A stretch of 64,000 nt of DNA, taken from assembly GCF_000375465.1 (NCBI RefSeq), contig NZ_AQXH01000006.1, forward strand, positions 35,348 to 99,347. The letters are read 5' to 3'. This document shows positions 45,433 to 54,011 of the stretch, in pieces. Under the pieces are notes generated by a model. The model saw nothing but the letters and a program-made list of their open reading frames with translations, made no database searches and was not told the origin of the DNA. This stretch comes from Balneola vulgaris DSM 17893. Its GTDB lineage: Bacteria; Bacteroidota; Rhodothermia; Balneolales; Balneolaceae. Position 1 is the first letter of the stretch. Each line of letters starts with the position of its first letter. Position numbers and translations under genes: made by a program.

Positions 45433-46314
45433 ATGGTTCATGAAATTTCATCTGAACAGATTACAGTTCAAATTCAACATTCCGGTATTGAGCTATCTTC
45501 AATCCAATCAAAGAAGACGGGAATGGAATATATGTGGCAGTCCGACCCTGAGGTGTGGGGAAGTTCAGCGCCTGTATTGTTCCCTATAATAGGTGCGCTA
45601 AAGAATAACTCGTACTTACTTGATGGGGAGACCTATAGCATGCCAAAACATGGAATAGTTCGTGGCAATCCAAACCATGAAGTGATAGAGGCGCTACCTC
45701 ATCAAATCACACTTAATCTTGAAGCGTCGGATGAAACGCTCCAGCAGTTTCCATTTCGTTTTTCATTCATTACCCGCTTTAGTGTTAAAGGGCATACCCT
45801 CACCGTTTCCCATCGAGTTGAAAATACAGGAAACCAAACATTGCCCTTTACTTTAGGAGCTCATCCCGCTTTTCGTTGCCCACTTCATAATGGAGATTCC
45901 TATTCAGACTATGCACTCTTATTTGAACATGCAGAAACCTTAGATCGCCATTTGATTGATATCCCAACTGGGTTAATAAGTGATTCTAAGGAACGAGTAC
46001 TCAGTAATGAATCTCGATTACCACTTACTCATGATCTATTCGATCGTGATGCTCTCGTTTTTAAAAACACGAAGTCTAAGCGGGTGACTTTGTCCCATAT
46101 CACACGAGGCAAACAACTAAGCATTCAATTCCCATCCTTTCCACATCTGGGTATATGGGCTAAACCCAATGGGGATTTCATCTGTATTGAACCCTGGTTT
46201 GGAACCGCTGACCCTGTAGATCACAATGGGGAATTCATTCAAAAAGATGGAATGCAGTTCTTAGCTCCGGGCGGAAATTTTGAAGCTTCCTACTCCATTT
46301 CGGTTCATGAATAA
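45433..46314 (+). CDS. Aldose 1-epimerase family protein (YeaD/LacX-like)
   Basis: The 293-residue protein has the galactose-mutarotase beta-sandwich pattern: GAELSSI-like GIELSSIQSKKTG near 19, PVLFPIIGALKN near 49, MPKHGIVRG near 70 and TLGAHPAFRCPL near 144. GIWAKPNGDFICIEPWFGTAD lies near 235. The catalytic His is probably in GAHPAF and the Glu in CIEPWFG. It is of the LacX/YihR-like branch, which interconverts alpha and beta forms of sugars or sugar phosphates. It follows the DUF3124 gene by 9 bases. Confidence 0.9.
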   Translation: MVHEISSEQITVQIQHSGIELSSIQSKKTGMEYMWQSDPEVWGSSAPVLFPIIGALKNNSYLLDGETYSMPKHGIVRGNPNHEVIEALPHQITLNLEASDETLQQFPFRFSFITRFSVKGHTLTVSHRVENTGNQTLPFTLGAHPAFRCPLHNGDSYSDYALLFEHAETLDRHLIDIPTGLISDSKERVLSNESRLPLTHDLFDRDALVFKNTKSKRVTLSHITRGKQLSIQFPSFPHLGIWAKPNGDFICIEPWFGTADPVDHNGEFIQKDGMQFLAPGGNFEASYSISVHE

Positions 46315-46391
46315 CCCCACATGAGGAAGGTCTTGACAAGCTGATTGAAATAATTACCTTACCGAGTAACATTTTCAACTAATCAGTTATC

Positions 46392-47684
46392 ATGAAATTG
46401 ACGTTTTTCAGTCTGCTTTTTCTCATAGCAGTGCCCGCTGTTTTTGCTCAATCGTCCAATCACCAACAAATTATCGATCAAAAAGCATCTGAGCTTGAAG
46501 AGCAAGTGATTGAATGGCGCCGACATTTCCACAAAAACCCTGAGTTATCGAATCGAGAATTTGAAACGGCTAAGACCATTGCTGCCCATTTACGGAAGTT
46601 AGGCATGGAAGTACAAACCGAAGTAGCTCACACCGGTGTGGTTGGCATATTAAAGGGTGGTAAAGACGGACCTACCGTAGCCTTACGTGCCGACATCGAT
46701 GCCTTGCCCGTTACGGAACGCACCGACCTTCCATTTAAATCGACCGTTATTAGTGAATACCAAGGCAAAGAAGTGGGCGTAATGCATGCCTGTGGGCATG
46801 ATACTCATATCGCTATTTTAATGGGTGTTGCTCAAATCCTAACAGATATGAAAGACGAGCTAGCCGGCACTGTTAAATTTATTTTTCAACCAGCTGAAGA
46901 AGGGGCTCCTGTTGGAGAAGAGGGTGGTGCTGAGTTAATGATTAAAGAAGGGGTGCTTAAAAACCCAGATGTAGATGCCATTTTTGGTTTACATATATGG
47001 GATAGTACGCCAGCCGGTGTTATCGAATACCGCCCGCAAGGCATTATGGCGAGTGTAAACAGTTTCAAGTTGGTGGTTGAAGGTAAACAAGCTCATGGTT
47101 CCACTCCGTGGAAAGGAGTAGACCCTATTGTTACAGCGGCTCAAATCATCAACAATGCCCAAACCATTGTGAGCCGTAATATGCCCCTCACAAAACAAGC
47201 AGCCGTAGTTTCTTTTGGTGTTATTGAAGGCGGAGTACGACATAACATCATCCCTGAACGCATTGAAATGGAAGGAACCATCCGTGCATTGGATGAAGAC
47301 ATGCGTCAGCTCATCTTTAAACGATTAGAAGAAATAGTTGAGCATACGGCTGCAAGCAATGGCGCTACTGCCCAACTCACCATAAACAAAGGCTACCCAA
47401 TTACTTATAATGATCCTCAGCTTACTCAACAGATGCTTCCTACTTTAGAACGAGTAGCAGGCTCTGACAAGGTGAACCTTATGGATGCTGTTACAGGCGC
47501 TGAAGACTTCTCCTTTTTTCAAGAAAAAATACCCGGCTTATATTTATTTCTAGGTGGTAAACCCGAAGGTGTTACCCCGGCCGGACATCATACTCCAGAT
47601 TTTATTATTGACGAATCAGCCATGCTACTAGGGGTTCGAGCTATGGCTACCCTTACACTCGATTACATGTACTCAAACCAATAG
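46392..47684 (+). CDS. Secreted M20 family amidohydrolase (hippurate hydrolase/IAA-amino acid hydrolase-like)
   Basis: The 430-residue protein has a signal peptide (about 1-20, ending AVFAQ) and the M20D features RRHFHKNPELSNREF near 42, ADIDALPV near 100 and the metal ligands MHACGHDTH near 133 with PAEEGAPVGEEGG near 165. The dimerisation domain follows (about 210-320) and the last ligand is in GHHTPDF near 400. M20D enzymes cleave N-acyl amino acids. The signal peptide puts it in the periplasm or outside. It is first in an operon with a serine hydrolase and a methyltransferase gene. Confidence 0.93.
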   Translation: MKLTFFSLLFLIAVPAVFAQSSNHQQIIDQKASELEEQVIEWRRHFHKNPELSNREFETAKTIAAHLRKLGMEVQTEVAHTGVVGILKGGKDGPTVALRADIDALPVTERTDLPFKSTVISEYQGKEVGVMHACGHDTHIAILMGVAQILTDMKDELAGTVKFIFQPAEEGAPVGEEGGAELMIKEGVLKNPDVDAIFGLHIWDSTPAGVIEYRPQGIMASVNSFKLVVEGKQAHGSTPWKGVDPIVTAAQIINNAQTIVSRNMPLTKQAAVVSFGVIEGGVRHNIIPERIEMEGTIRALDEDMRQLIFKRLEEIVEHTAASNGATAQLTINKGYPITYNDPQLTQQMLPTLERVAGSDKVNLMDAVTGAEDFSFFQEKIPGLYLFLGGKPEGVTPAGHHTPDFIIDESAMLLGVRAMATLTLDYMYSNQ

Positions 47685-47692
47685 GACACACC

Positions 47693-48772
47693 ATGAAACC
47701 ATTAACTCGATTTTTCACCCTTAGCCTTTTCGTACTACTAAGTACGAGCCTAGTTTCTGCTCAAGACCTCGATGAACGCATTCAAAAAGCAGAAGCAGTT
47801 ATCGCCGAATATGCCAAAGCCCAAAATGTGCCTGGCATGTCCATTTCCATTTACAAGGGCAACAAAATGGTGCTAAGCAAAGGCTACGGATATGCCGATG
47901 TAACCGCTAAGAAACCTGTAGACCCTGCCACTACTTTATTTAGAATTGGGAGTGTATCGAAAACATTAACCGCTGCAGGAATGGGGGTTTTAATTCAAAG
48001 TGGTGAACTAGATCCCAAAGAAGAAATTCATACCTATGTACCCGACTTCCCAAAAAAGAAATACCCCATGACGGTACAACAAGTAGCCGGCCATATCGCA
48101 GGAATTCGGCATTATAGAGGCGATGAGTTTATGAGTGCCAAGTCGTACCCAACGGTGACTGAAGGGCTCGATATTTTCAAAGACGACCCTCTATTATTTG
48201 AACCACAGACTAGTTATCAATATTCCAGTTATGGCTGGAACTTGATCAGTGCTGTGATGGAAGGGGCCTCTGGGGAAGAGTTCCTTAACTTTATGGAACA
48301 TCGAGTGTTTGGAGCCTTAGGCATGGACAACACTCTTGCTGAATGGGCAAATAAAGAACTCCCTAACAAAACGAAATTCTATGTTTATAGAGACGGCAAG
48401 AATATAGAAGCTCCCTTTGTTGATAACAGCTATAAATGGGCCGGTGGTGGTTTCATTGGTACTACCGAAGACCTCGTTACTTTTGGAGTAGCGCACTTTG
48501 ATTATGATTACTTAAATGAAGAAACCCACTCTGTGTTAATGACTCCGCAATACATGACTGATGGCAAAAGCACCAACTATGGCATGGGATGGAGAACCTA
48601 CACGGATAATCAGAATCGTGTATGGCTCGGGCACTCAGGCGGCTCTGTAGGAGGTAGCACCATGTTTCTTATCAATAAAAAAGAAAAGATGGTTATTGCC
48701 TATACAATCAATCGTTCGAGTGTTAACTTTGACAACCTTCATTTTAAACTCGCTGATATATTTCTCAATTAA
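47693..48772 (+). CDS. Secreted beta-lactamase-family serine hydrolase
   Basis: The 359-residue protein has a signal peptide (about 1-23, ending LVSAQ) and the class C-like motifs SVSK near 91, YQYSSYG near 178 and HSGG near 312. The YxS form of the second motif is common in esterases of this family. Its substrate could be a peptide, an ester or peptidoglycan fragments. It lies 8 bases after the M20 amidohydrolase, hinting that both process external amides or peptides. Its stop codon overlaps the next ATG by one base. Confidence 0.88.
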   Translation: MKPLTRFFTLSLFVLLSTSLVSAQDLDERIQKAEAVIAEYAKAQNVPGMSISIYKGNKMVLSKGYGYADVTAKKPVDPATTLFRIGSVSKTLTAAGMGVLIQSGELDPKEEIHTYVPDFPKKKYPMTVQQVAGHIAGIRHYRGDEFMSAKSYPTVTEGLDIFKDDPLLFEPQTSYQYSSYGWNLISAVMEGASGEEFLNFMEHRVFGALGMDNTLAEWANKELPNKTKFYVYRDGKNIEAPFVDNSYKWAGGGFIGTTEDLVTFGVAHFDYDYLNEETHSVLMTPQYMTDGKSTNYGMGWRTYTDNQNRVWLGHSGGSVGGSTMFLINKKEKMVIAYTINRSSVNFDNLHFKLADIFLN

Positions 48773-49623
48773 TGATTTACCCCACTTCTTGGACGCACTA
48801 TGAATTACTCGACTTTGGCAATGGGCGTAAACTAGAGCAATTTGGCTCGGTGATTATTGACCGACCCGAACCTGCGGCAACCCAAGCCAAAGCACATCCC
48901 AATGAGTGGGGAAAAGCAGACATCCGATTTTCAGAGAAGAAAGGCCAAAAAGGAGAATGGGATAAAACCATCAACGACTGGGAAATCAGCTATCCCTTTG
49001 GAGCTATTGATCTAAAGTTTAAACTCAGCCAAGGGTCCTTTAAGCACCCAGGTGTTTTTCCAGAGCAAGCCGTGAATTGGAATTTTATCGCAGATCGATG
49101 TACACAATTTCAGGGGCAAGGAGTAGAGCCTCGCATCTTAAACCTATTTGCATACACCGGAGGAGCGAGTGTAGCTGGATCGCTATCGGGTGCACAAGTA
49201 ACTCATGTTGATTCCTCTAAAAGCGTAGTTAACTGGGCACGAGAGAATGCAGAGCTAAACCACATTCAAAACATTCGATGGATTGTGGAAGACGCGCGTA
49301 AATTTGTAGATAAATGCATTCGAAGAGGCGACACCTACCATGGTATCATCATGGACCCTCCTATTTTTGGAATGGTTCCAAAGGGGAAGGCATGGAAGTT
49401 AAATAAAGATTTAGCACCCCTTATTGAGAAGGTGATGCAAATTCTTGATACGCGGCATCGGTTCTTCATCATGAACACCTACTCCCCTCAATTGCCTCTG
49501 GATGCATTAATCAAGTTATTAGGCGGCATTGAAGACTTCCCCAAACAGTATGAACACACCACTTTGGGGCTTCAATCTAAGCACCAACAGTTTTTACCCC
49601 TTGGCAACCTCATTCGGTTCTAA
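48772..49623 (+). CDS. Class I SAM-dependent RNA methyltransferase (RlmI/RlmK-like domain)
   Basis: The 283-residue protein has SAM-binding motif I in LNLFAYTGGAS at about 124-133 and an acidic residue after strand two in VDSSK near 147. Motif IV is MDPPIFG at 194-200. The GVFPEQAVNWNF block before motif I is typical of the RlmI/RlmK-like group that makes m5C or m7G in 23S rRNA. No PUA domain is present, so it is shorter than RlmI. It is coupled to the preceding serine hydrolase by a one-base overlap. Confidence 0.9.
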   Translation: MIYPTSWTHYELLDFGNGRKLEQFGSVIIDRPEPAATQAKAHPNEWGKADIRFSEKKGQKGEWDKTINDWEISYPFGAIDLKFKLSQGSFKHPGVFPEQAVNWNFIADRCTQFQGQGVEPRILNLFAYTGGASVAGSLSGAQVTHVDSSKSVVNWARENAELNHIQNIRWIVEDARKFVDKCIRRGDTYHGIIMDPPIFGMVPKGKAWKLNKDLAPLIEKVMQILDTRHRFFIMNTYSPQLPLDALIKLLGGIEDFPKQYEHTTLGLQSKHQQFLPLGNLIRF

Positions 49624-49644
49624 TCCAAACTTTGGGGCATAAAA

Positions 49645-49666
49645 AAAGCGGCCATGTAGCCGCTTT
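49645..49666 (-). terminator. Rho-independent terminator
   Basis: An 8-bp AAAGCGGC / GCCGCTTT stem with a 6-base loop is followed on the minus strand by seven T. It ends the sigma/anti-sigma-like operon and may also serve the convergent methyltransferase gene. Confidence 0.85.
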
Positions 49667-49682
49667 CATACTTTTTAATCGC

Positions 49683-50507
49683 TTATTGGTCTTTTTTGAT
49701 CTTTCGAATTTTAATATGAGCATTGCCATCTTCGCGCTCTACTTCTATTTCTTCATTTTCTTTGAGCTGAATATCTACCGTATTCTTTCCTTTTGATTTA
49801 TGCACTCGTATTTCTTGAATGGCATCGGGATTGAGAAAGTCTAAAGTAGATTTATCTCCCGAAAAGTTCTCTACCCGAATCTCAACTTGCTTTTTTCCGT
49901 CTTCGGTATGAATAATTTCAGCTTTGCCGGTAATATTACTGTTCTTTTGAAGCATCTCGTTGATCTTGGCAACCATCACTTCATCCGAAACCTTATTGCC
50001 CTTATGTAGATTAAACTTAGATAAAGCTGCCTCATATAATGGCAGTTCTACTTCCTCTTCAATGGGCAACAGTTCTAACTTCTGAAAGCTAAGGTGTTTT
50101 TGGAGTGATGCCATTTTTGCTTCTGCAGCGGCACGATCGGCTTCTGGCAATAGCATTACAAGTTCGGCATTTCGTACGGTATTCCCCTCTGTGTCTTCCG
50201 TTACCGTTACATTCAGGTGCACCTCTGAGTTCATATCCAATTCAGCGGCTTCAAGGCCCTGCTTCATTTTAGGACTAAATTCTGTAGTAACGCCTTTAAT
50301 CATATAGCCGATTTCTTGTTCTTGCTCCACAGGTATGGAACAGGCAACAAGTACTAGCCCTGTAATAAGAATGCTTGCGGCAACTTTATATAATGGTCTC
50401 ATCTTTCTCGGTGTTTTGGATTTATGATCTAACCACTGACTTAAGTTATGAAGTGAACGAGAGTGGTCTACACTCTTGAGTTCATTAAATGGATTGGAAA
50501 GGCTCAT
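49683..50507 (-). CDS. Probable anti-sigma factor or sigma-linked membrane protein
   Basis: The protein (about 274 residues) has a short cytoplasmic N-terminal part, one membrane segment (about 40-58, VAASILITGLVLVACS) and a periplasmic region rich in Glu and Lys. It ends with a charged tail. I chose the ATG at 50507 (MSLSNPFNELK) because it stands 4 bases after the sigma stop with GGAT upstream; the ATG at 50567 would overlap the sigma gene by 56 bases. Position right after an ECF sigma gene and single-pass topology are those of anti-sigma factors. I see no zinc-binding HxxxCxxC motif, so the assignment rests on context. Confidence 0.7.
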   Translation of the reverse strand: MSLSNPFNELKSVDHSRSLHNLSQWLDHKSKTPRKMRPLYKVAASILITGLVLVACSIPVEQEQEIGYMIKGVTTEFSPKMKQGLEAAELDMNSEVHLNVTVTEDTEGNTVRNAELVMLLPEADRAAAEAKMASLQKHLSFQKLELLPIEEEVELPLYEAALSKFNLHKGNKVSDEVMVAKINEMLQKNSNITGKAEIIHTEDGKKQVEIRVENFSGDKSTLDFLNPDAIQEIRVHKSKGKNTVDIQLKENEEIEVEREDGNAHIKIRKIKKDQ

Positions 50508-50511
50508 AATA

Positions 50512-51117
50512 TCATCCAATAGATTTGATTTCGTGTATAACTTTAGAAGTCTCATGGTATAAATCACTCGTTTCTAATTTAGGGTTAGACTCAGCAATTC
50601 TACTGCTAGGGGTTGCTTCGTCCATAGCTACCATGATTTCTTTTAGCTTGGTTCGTGTTCGGCTCAACCTTGATTTAATAGCGCTTTCGCTGCTTTCGTT
50701 TTGCATCTCCTTTATCTCTTTGATAGAGAAACCTCCAATCTCGAACAGTAAAATAGCTGATCGCTCTTTTTCTGATAGTTGAGATAGTGCTGTTAGAAGT
50801 TGGGTATTATTGGAAAAGGTATCCTCTTCATATACCACAAACTTAGCATCAGCTTCGGCTGGGTCAAAAGAAACAAAACGCTTCCAAAATGGAGCTCGAA
50901 CGCTGTCATAAAAACAGCGCGTTATGATCTGAAATAACCAACTTCTAAAACGAGCGGGATCCCGAAGAGTGTCGCTTTTTTCGTAGGCCTTTAACAAGGC
51001 TTGTTGAATCACATCTTCGGCTTCAGCTTTATCCGACCCCATGCATAATGCGCCGCAATAGTTCACGGCATCGTTATAATGAGGCGTTAGTAATTGAATA
51101 AATTCAGATTTCGTCAC
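50512..51117 (-). CDS. RNA polymerase sigma factor, ECF family
   Basis: The 201-residue protein has region 2 (DAVNYCGALCMGSDKAEAEDVIQQALLKAY and FRSWLFQIITRCFYD) and region 4 (LSEKERSAILLFEIGGFSIKEIKEMQ, SAIKSRLSRTRTKLKEI). An unusual C-terminal extension of about 35 residues follows. It is the first gene of a two-gene operon with the membrane protein after it, a likely sigma/anti-sigma pair. The 178-base gap before the divergent gene at 51.3 kb would hold its promoter. Confidence 0.93.
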   Translation of the reverse strand: MTKSEFIQLLTPHYNDAVNYCGALCMGSDKAEAEDVIQQALLKAYEKSDTLRDPARFRSWLFQIITRCFYDSVRAPFWKRFVSFDPAEADAKFVVYEEDTFSNNTQLLTALSQLSEKERSAILLFEIGGFSIKEIKEMQNESSESAIKSRLSRTRTKLKEIMVAMDEATPSSRIAESNPKLETSDLYHETSKVIHEIKSIG

Positions 51118-51295
51118 AGAACCTACTTAAGAATTCATGTTTGAGTGTGCACACACCCATAAGACACCGTTGATCATCAAAAAGTCGCAGGATTTTTTAC
51201 CTATAGTCACTCGAACTCTTAATCTAATTTTATTTTCTCTTAAACCTAATATTCACTAGGTTGTTTTTTCAAAATTCTTACTAAGCACTATTTAT

Positions 51296-52201
51296 ATGAA
51301 AAAACTTTTCTCTCTTGCTCTATTGATCGTTTTCACATCAGTAACTGCATTCACTCAAGTATCTTTAAAATATGATCTTAAAGAGGGGACTTCTTACGAT
51401 ACCAAATCGGAAATGAACCAAAAGATTTCCCAAACAATCATGGGTCAAACTCAAGAAATTAGCAATCTTCAAGGTGCTGGCGTTAACATGACCGTATTAT
51501 CGGTGAACGATGGTTCGTATGAAGTTAAGCTTACTTACACAAGCATGCGTATTTACCAGCCAATGGCTCAAGTAGATTATGATTCTGAAAAGCCGTCTTC
51601 TTCACCTAACCCAATGACCAAATCTTTTGATGCTGTAATTGGCGAGGGCTTTACATTCACACTTACTGAAAAGGGTGAAGTATCCAACATCCAAGGCATC
51701 GACGCTATGCTTGATAACATGGCTACCAAGATGGAAATCACCGACCAAGCACAACTTCAAGCTCTTAAAGCTCAGCTGTCTAGCCAGTACAACGATGAAA
51801 GTGCTTTAGCTCAAGTTCAGCAGTCGATTATGAAATTCCCAGCAAACGCTGTTTCTATTGGCGACACTTGGAGTGAAGACGAATCTATTCAGGCACCGCT
51901 TCCGATGAAAATCCTCACTTCGTATGAAGTTGCAGCTTTGAACGCTGAAACGATCACTATTAATGTTTCTTCAGAAGTATTTACTGAAGGTGAAGAAATG
52001 AATATGGGTGGCGCTACTATGACTCCAGATCTTAGCGGTATTCAGTCTGGTACTCTTACGGTTGATCGTGCTACAGGCTTAGTGTTATCATCTACTATGG
52101 ATCAAATGATTTCTGGTGCTATGATGATGACTTCGCCACAAGAGATGGAAATCCCAATGGAGATTTCAGGTGAAGTAACGGTAAGTGGTACGATTAACTA
52201 A
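51296..52201 (+). CDS. Secreted DUF6263-like protein, function unknown
   Basis: The 301-residue protein has a signal peptide (about 1-21, ending AFTQ) and long beta strands with repeated pattern: VSLKYDLKEGTSYD near 22, VLSVNDGSYEVKLTYTSMRI near 68 and SIGDTWSEDESI near 186. It ends with a strand set around GTLTVDRATGLVLSSTM. This matches the DUF6263-type exported proteins. It has no catalytic motif. It lies divergent from the ECF sigma operon and could be part of its regulon, but that is a guess. It ends at a strong terminator. Confidence 0.78.
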   Translation: MKKLFSLALLIVFTSVTAFTQVSLKYDLKEGTSYDTKSEMNQKISQTIMGQTQEISNLQGAGVNMTVLSVNDGSYEVKLTYTSMRIYQPMAQVDYDSEKPSSSPNPMTKSFDAVIGEGFTFTLTEKGEVSNIQGIDAMLDNMATKMEITDQAQLQALKAQLSSQYNDESALAQVQQSIMKFPANAVSIGDTWSEDESIQAPLPMKILTSYEVAALNAETITINVSSEVFTEGEEMNMGGATMTPDLSGIQSGTLTVDRATGLVLSSTMDQMISGAMMMTSPQEMEIPMEISGEVTVSGTIN

Positions 52202-52233
52202 TCGAATCCAGCCTTCACTTTATTTAGATATTC

Positions 52234-52260
52234 AAAGCGAGCTCATTCAGCTCGCTTTTT
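52234..52260 (+). terminator. Rho-independent terminator
   Basis: AAAGCGAGCT pairs with AGCTCGCTTT over 10 bp with a 5-base loop and a T run on the plus strand. The T run touches the stop codon of the convergent GIY-YIG gene. Confidence 0.88.
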
Positions 52261-53112
52261 TTATATACGCTCTGTAAATACGCCAGAACTTGAAACAGCA
52301 TATAAATCATCTAGATGTTCTTGTCGAATTAAATCGGAATCAAGATTAAGCTCTTTCTTTAACTGATGATTGCGTTCTGGCCCTAGTGCAAAGAAGATCT
52401 TCAACTGCTCTAGCTCGTTCATAAAGTAGCTTCTCGAGAACTTATCTGTGAAATCCATAGACTCTGCTAATCGCTCAAAATCATGGATAAGAAGTCCTGA
52501 TGAACCCGAAAGCAGCTGATGCACCAACATCCATTGGCCCTCTTTCATTGCCACGCTGAAGCGCATAGGTGTTAACCGGTTCAACAGTTGAGCCGGTAAG
52601 TAATAAGGACTTTTGATCTTTGCATCGGCCAAGTATAAGAACCTGAGTAAAGCACCCAAACCTTTTCGAACACGACCATGCCCTTTAAAACATCCATACA
52701 CATTGGAGTAATCGTCTAGCACTCGCATCGACAACCTGAACTCACGCTTATAGCCCTTTCGTCCCGATGAGATGTAGTAGTAGGTCTCTGTTTTCTTATT
52801 CGCGTGATTGTAAGGTGGGCGTAAAGAGCGAATCAATAGATTTTCAAGTAGAACGGCATCGGTTTCCGTTTTACAAACCTCATAGCCAATACGAGCTACT
52901 TGAGCTACCAAACTTTGTACTTTTTTGGACTTCGAATACCGGTAGGAAGTAACTCGTTTATATAAATCCTTTGCTTTGCCAATGTACAACACCTCGTCGC
53001 GGGCATTGTACATGGTGTACACGCCGGGATCGTGAGGAGGAATCTCTTTCATCGCGTTATTAACACGCTCTTTCTGAGTTTCCGCTATTGGCTGGAAAAG
53101 GTCTAGAGTCAC
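52261..53112 (-). CDS. GIY-YIG nuclease-domain protein (UvrC N-terminal-like)
   Basis: The 283-residue protein has a GIY-YIG domain at about 25-105, with GVYTMYNA and VLYIGKAKDLYKRV near the N-terminus. The UvrC-like block ETDAVLLENLLIRSLRPPYN near 80 follows. This is the nuclease domain that UvrC uses for the 3' incision in nucleotide excision repair. A full UvrC has about 600 residues and a second nuclease domain, both missing here. It is therefore a shorter paralogue (Cho- or endonuclease-like) rather than a broken uvrC, since the reading frame is intact. Confidence 0.85.
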   Translation of the reverse strand: MTLDLFQPIAETQKERVNNAMKEIPPHDPGVYTMYNARDEVLYIGKAKDLYKRVTSYRYSKSKKVQSLVAQVARIGYEVCKTETDAVLLENLLIRSLRPPYNHANKKTETYYYISSGRKGYKREFRLSMRVLDDYSNVYGCFKGHGRVRKGLGALLRFLYLADAKIKSPYYLPAQLLNRLTPMRFSVAMKEGQWMLVHQLLSGSSGLLIHDFERLAESMDFTDKFSRSYFMNELEQLKIFFALGPERNHQLKKELNLDSDLIRQEHLDDLYAVSSSGVFTERI

Positions 53113-53202
53113 CGTTCTAATTTATTTTGCTAACAGATTGCTATGCTGCAAAAATAAGAGATGTGTACACTAAACCTAAAATTCTTTATTAAAGAATCCT
53201 TT

Positions 53203-53853
53203 TTAGACGGATGCTTCTTGTTGTTCTTCCAGTACTTTCGTTAGTGCTTGTTCAAATGCTTCCACGGGCTGAGCCCCAGATAGCGCATATTTATCATTGA
53301 TGATAAAAAACGGTACGCCTTGAATTCCATAGCGCTGTGCTAGTAGGATGTCATCTTGCACTTCCTGGGCATGCACTTTCCCCTCCACCACTTCTTTGGC
53401 TCTGTCTGTATCAATACCAACTTCTTCAGCTAAGGAAATCAGTATGGCTTCCTCACTGATGTTCTGTCCCTTCACAAAATATGCTTCAAATAAAAGATCC
53501 TTGAGCTCTGTCTGTTTCCCTAGACCTTTAGCTTCGTGTAATAGCAAATGCGCTTTAAGGGTATTGGTTGGCTGAAGTGCATCCATATCAAACTCTAGGC
53601 CCACTTTCTCACCCATCTGAACCATGTTGTCGTTCATGTTATGAGCCCATTCCAAATCATGGCCATACTTCTGGGCTAACAATTCATAAATGGACTTATC
53701 CGTACTTTCGGCTGCATTCGGGTCTAGTTGAAAACTCATCCATTCCACATCCATTTGTAAGTCTTTCGACACTTTTTCAGCGGCGATTTCTAAATGTTTC
53801 TTACCGATGTAACAAAATGGGCAGGCGATATCGGACCAAATCTTGATGTTCAT
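53203..53853 (-). CDS. DsbA family oxidoreductase, FrnE-like
   Basis: The 216-residue protein has no signal peptide and starts MNIKIWSDIACPFCYIGK with the active pair Cys11-Pro-Phe-Cys14. The helical insert and the cis-Pro block QGVPFFIINDKYALSGAQ near 177 follow, as in FrnE and 2-hydroxychromene-2-carboxylate isomerase-like DsbA proteins. It should act in the cytoplasm as a thiol oxidoreductase or isomerase. It is a single-gene unit. Confidence 0.93.
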   Translation of the reverse strand: MNIKIWSDIACPFCYIGKKHLEIAAEKVSKDLQMDVEWMSFQLDPNAAESTDKSIYELLAQKYGHDLEWAHNMNDNMVQMGEKVGLEFDMDALQPTNTLKAHLLLHEAKGLGKQTELKDLLFEAYFVKGQNISEEAILISLAEEVGIDTDRAKEVVEGKVHAQEVQDDILLAQRYGIQGVPFFIINDKYALSGAQPVEAFEQALTKVLEEQQEASV

Positions 53854-53959
53854 ATACGTATGGGGATTTAATGCTAAAATTCATTCTGAAGATAGCAGTA
53901 TGCACAACCAAGGTCAGAGTGTAATATTCTATGCTAGCTATAGACATTAGTGAACAAAA

Positions 53960-53986
53960 AAAGCCTCGCTTATAAAACGAGGCTTT
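53960..53986 (-). terminator. Rho-independent terminator after the DUF2911 gene
   Basis: A perfect 9-bp stem (AAAGCCTCG / CGAGGCTTT) is followed on the minus strand by a T run. It lies 25 bases past the stop of the DUF2911 gene. Confidence 0.86.
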
Positions 53987-54011
53987 CAATTTTAAGATCT
54001 ATTCTGACTTA

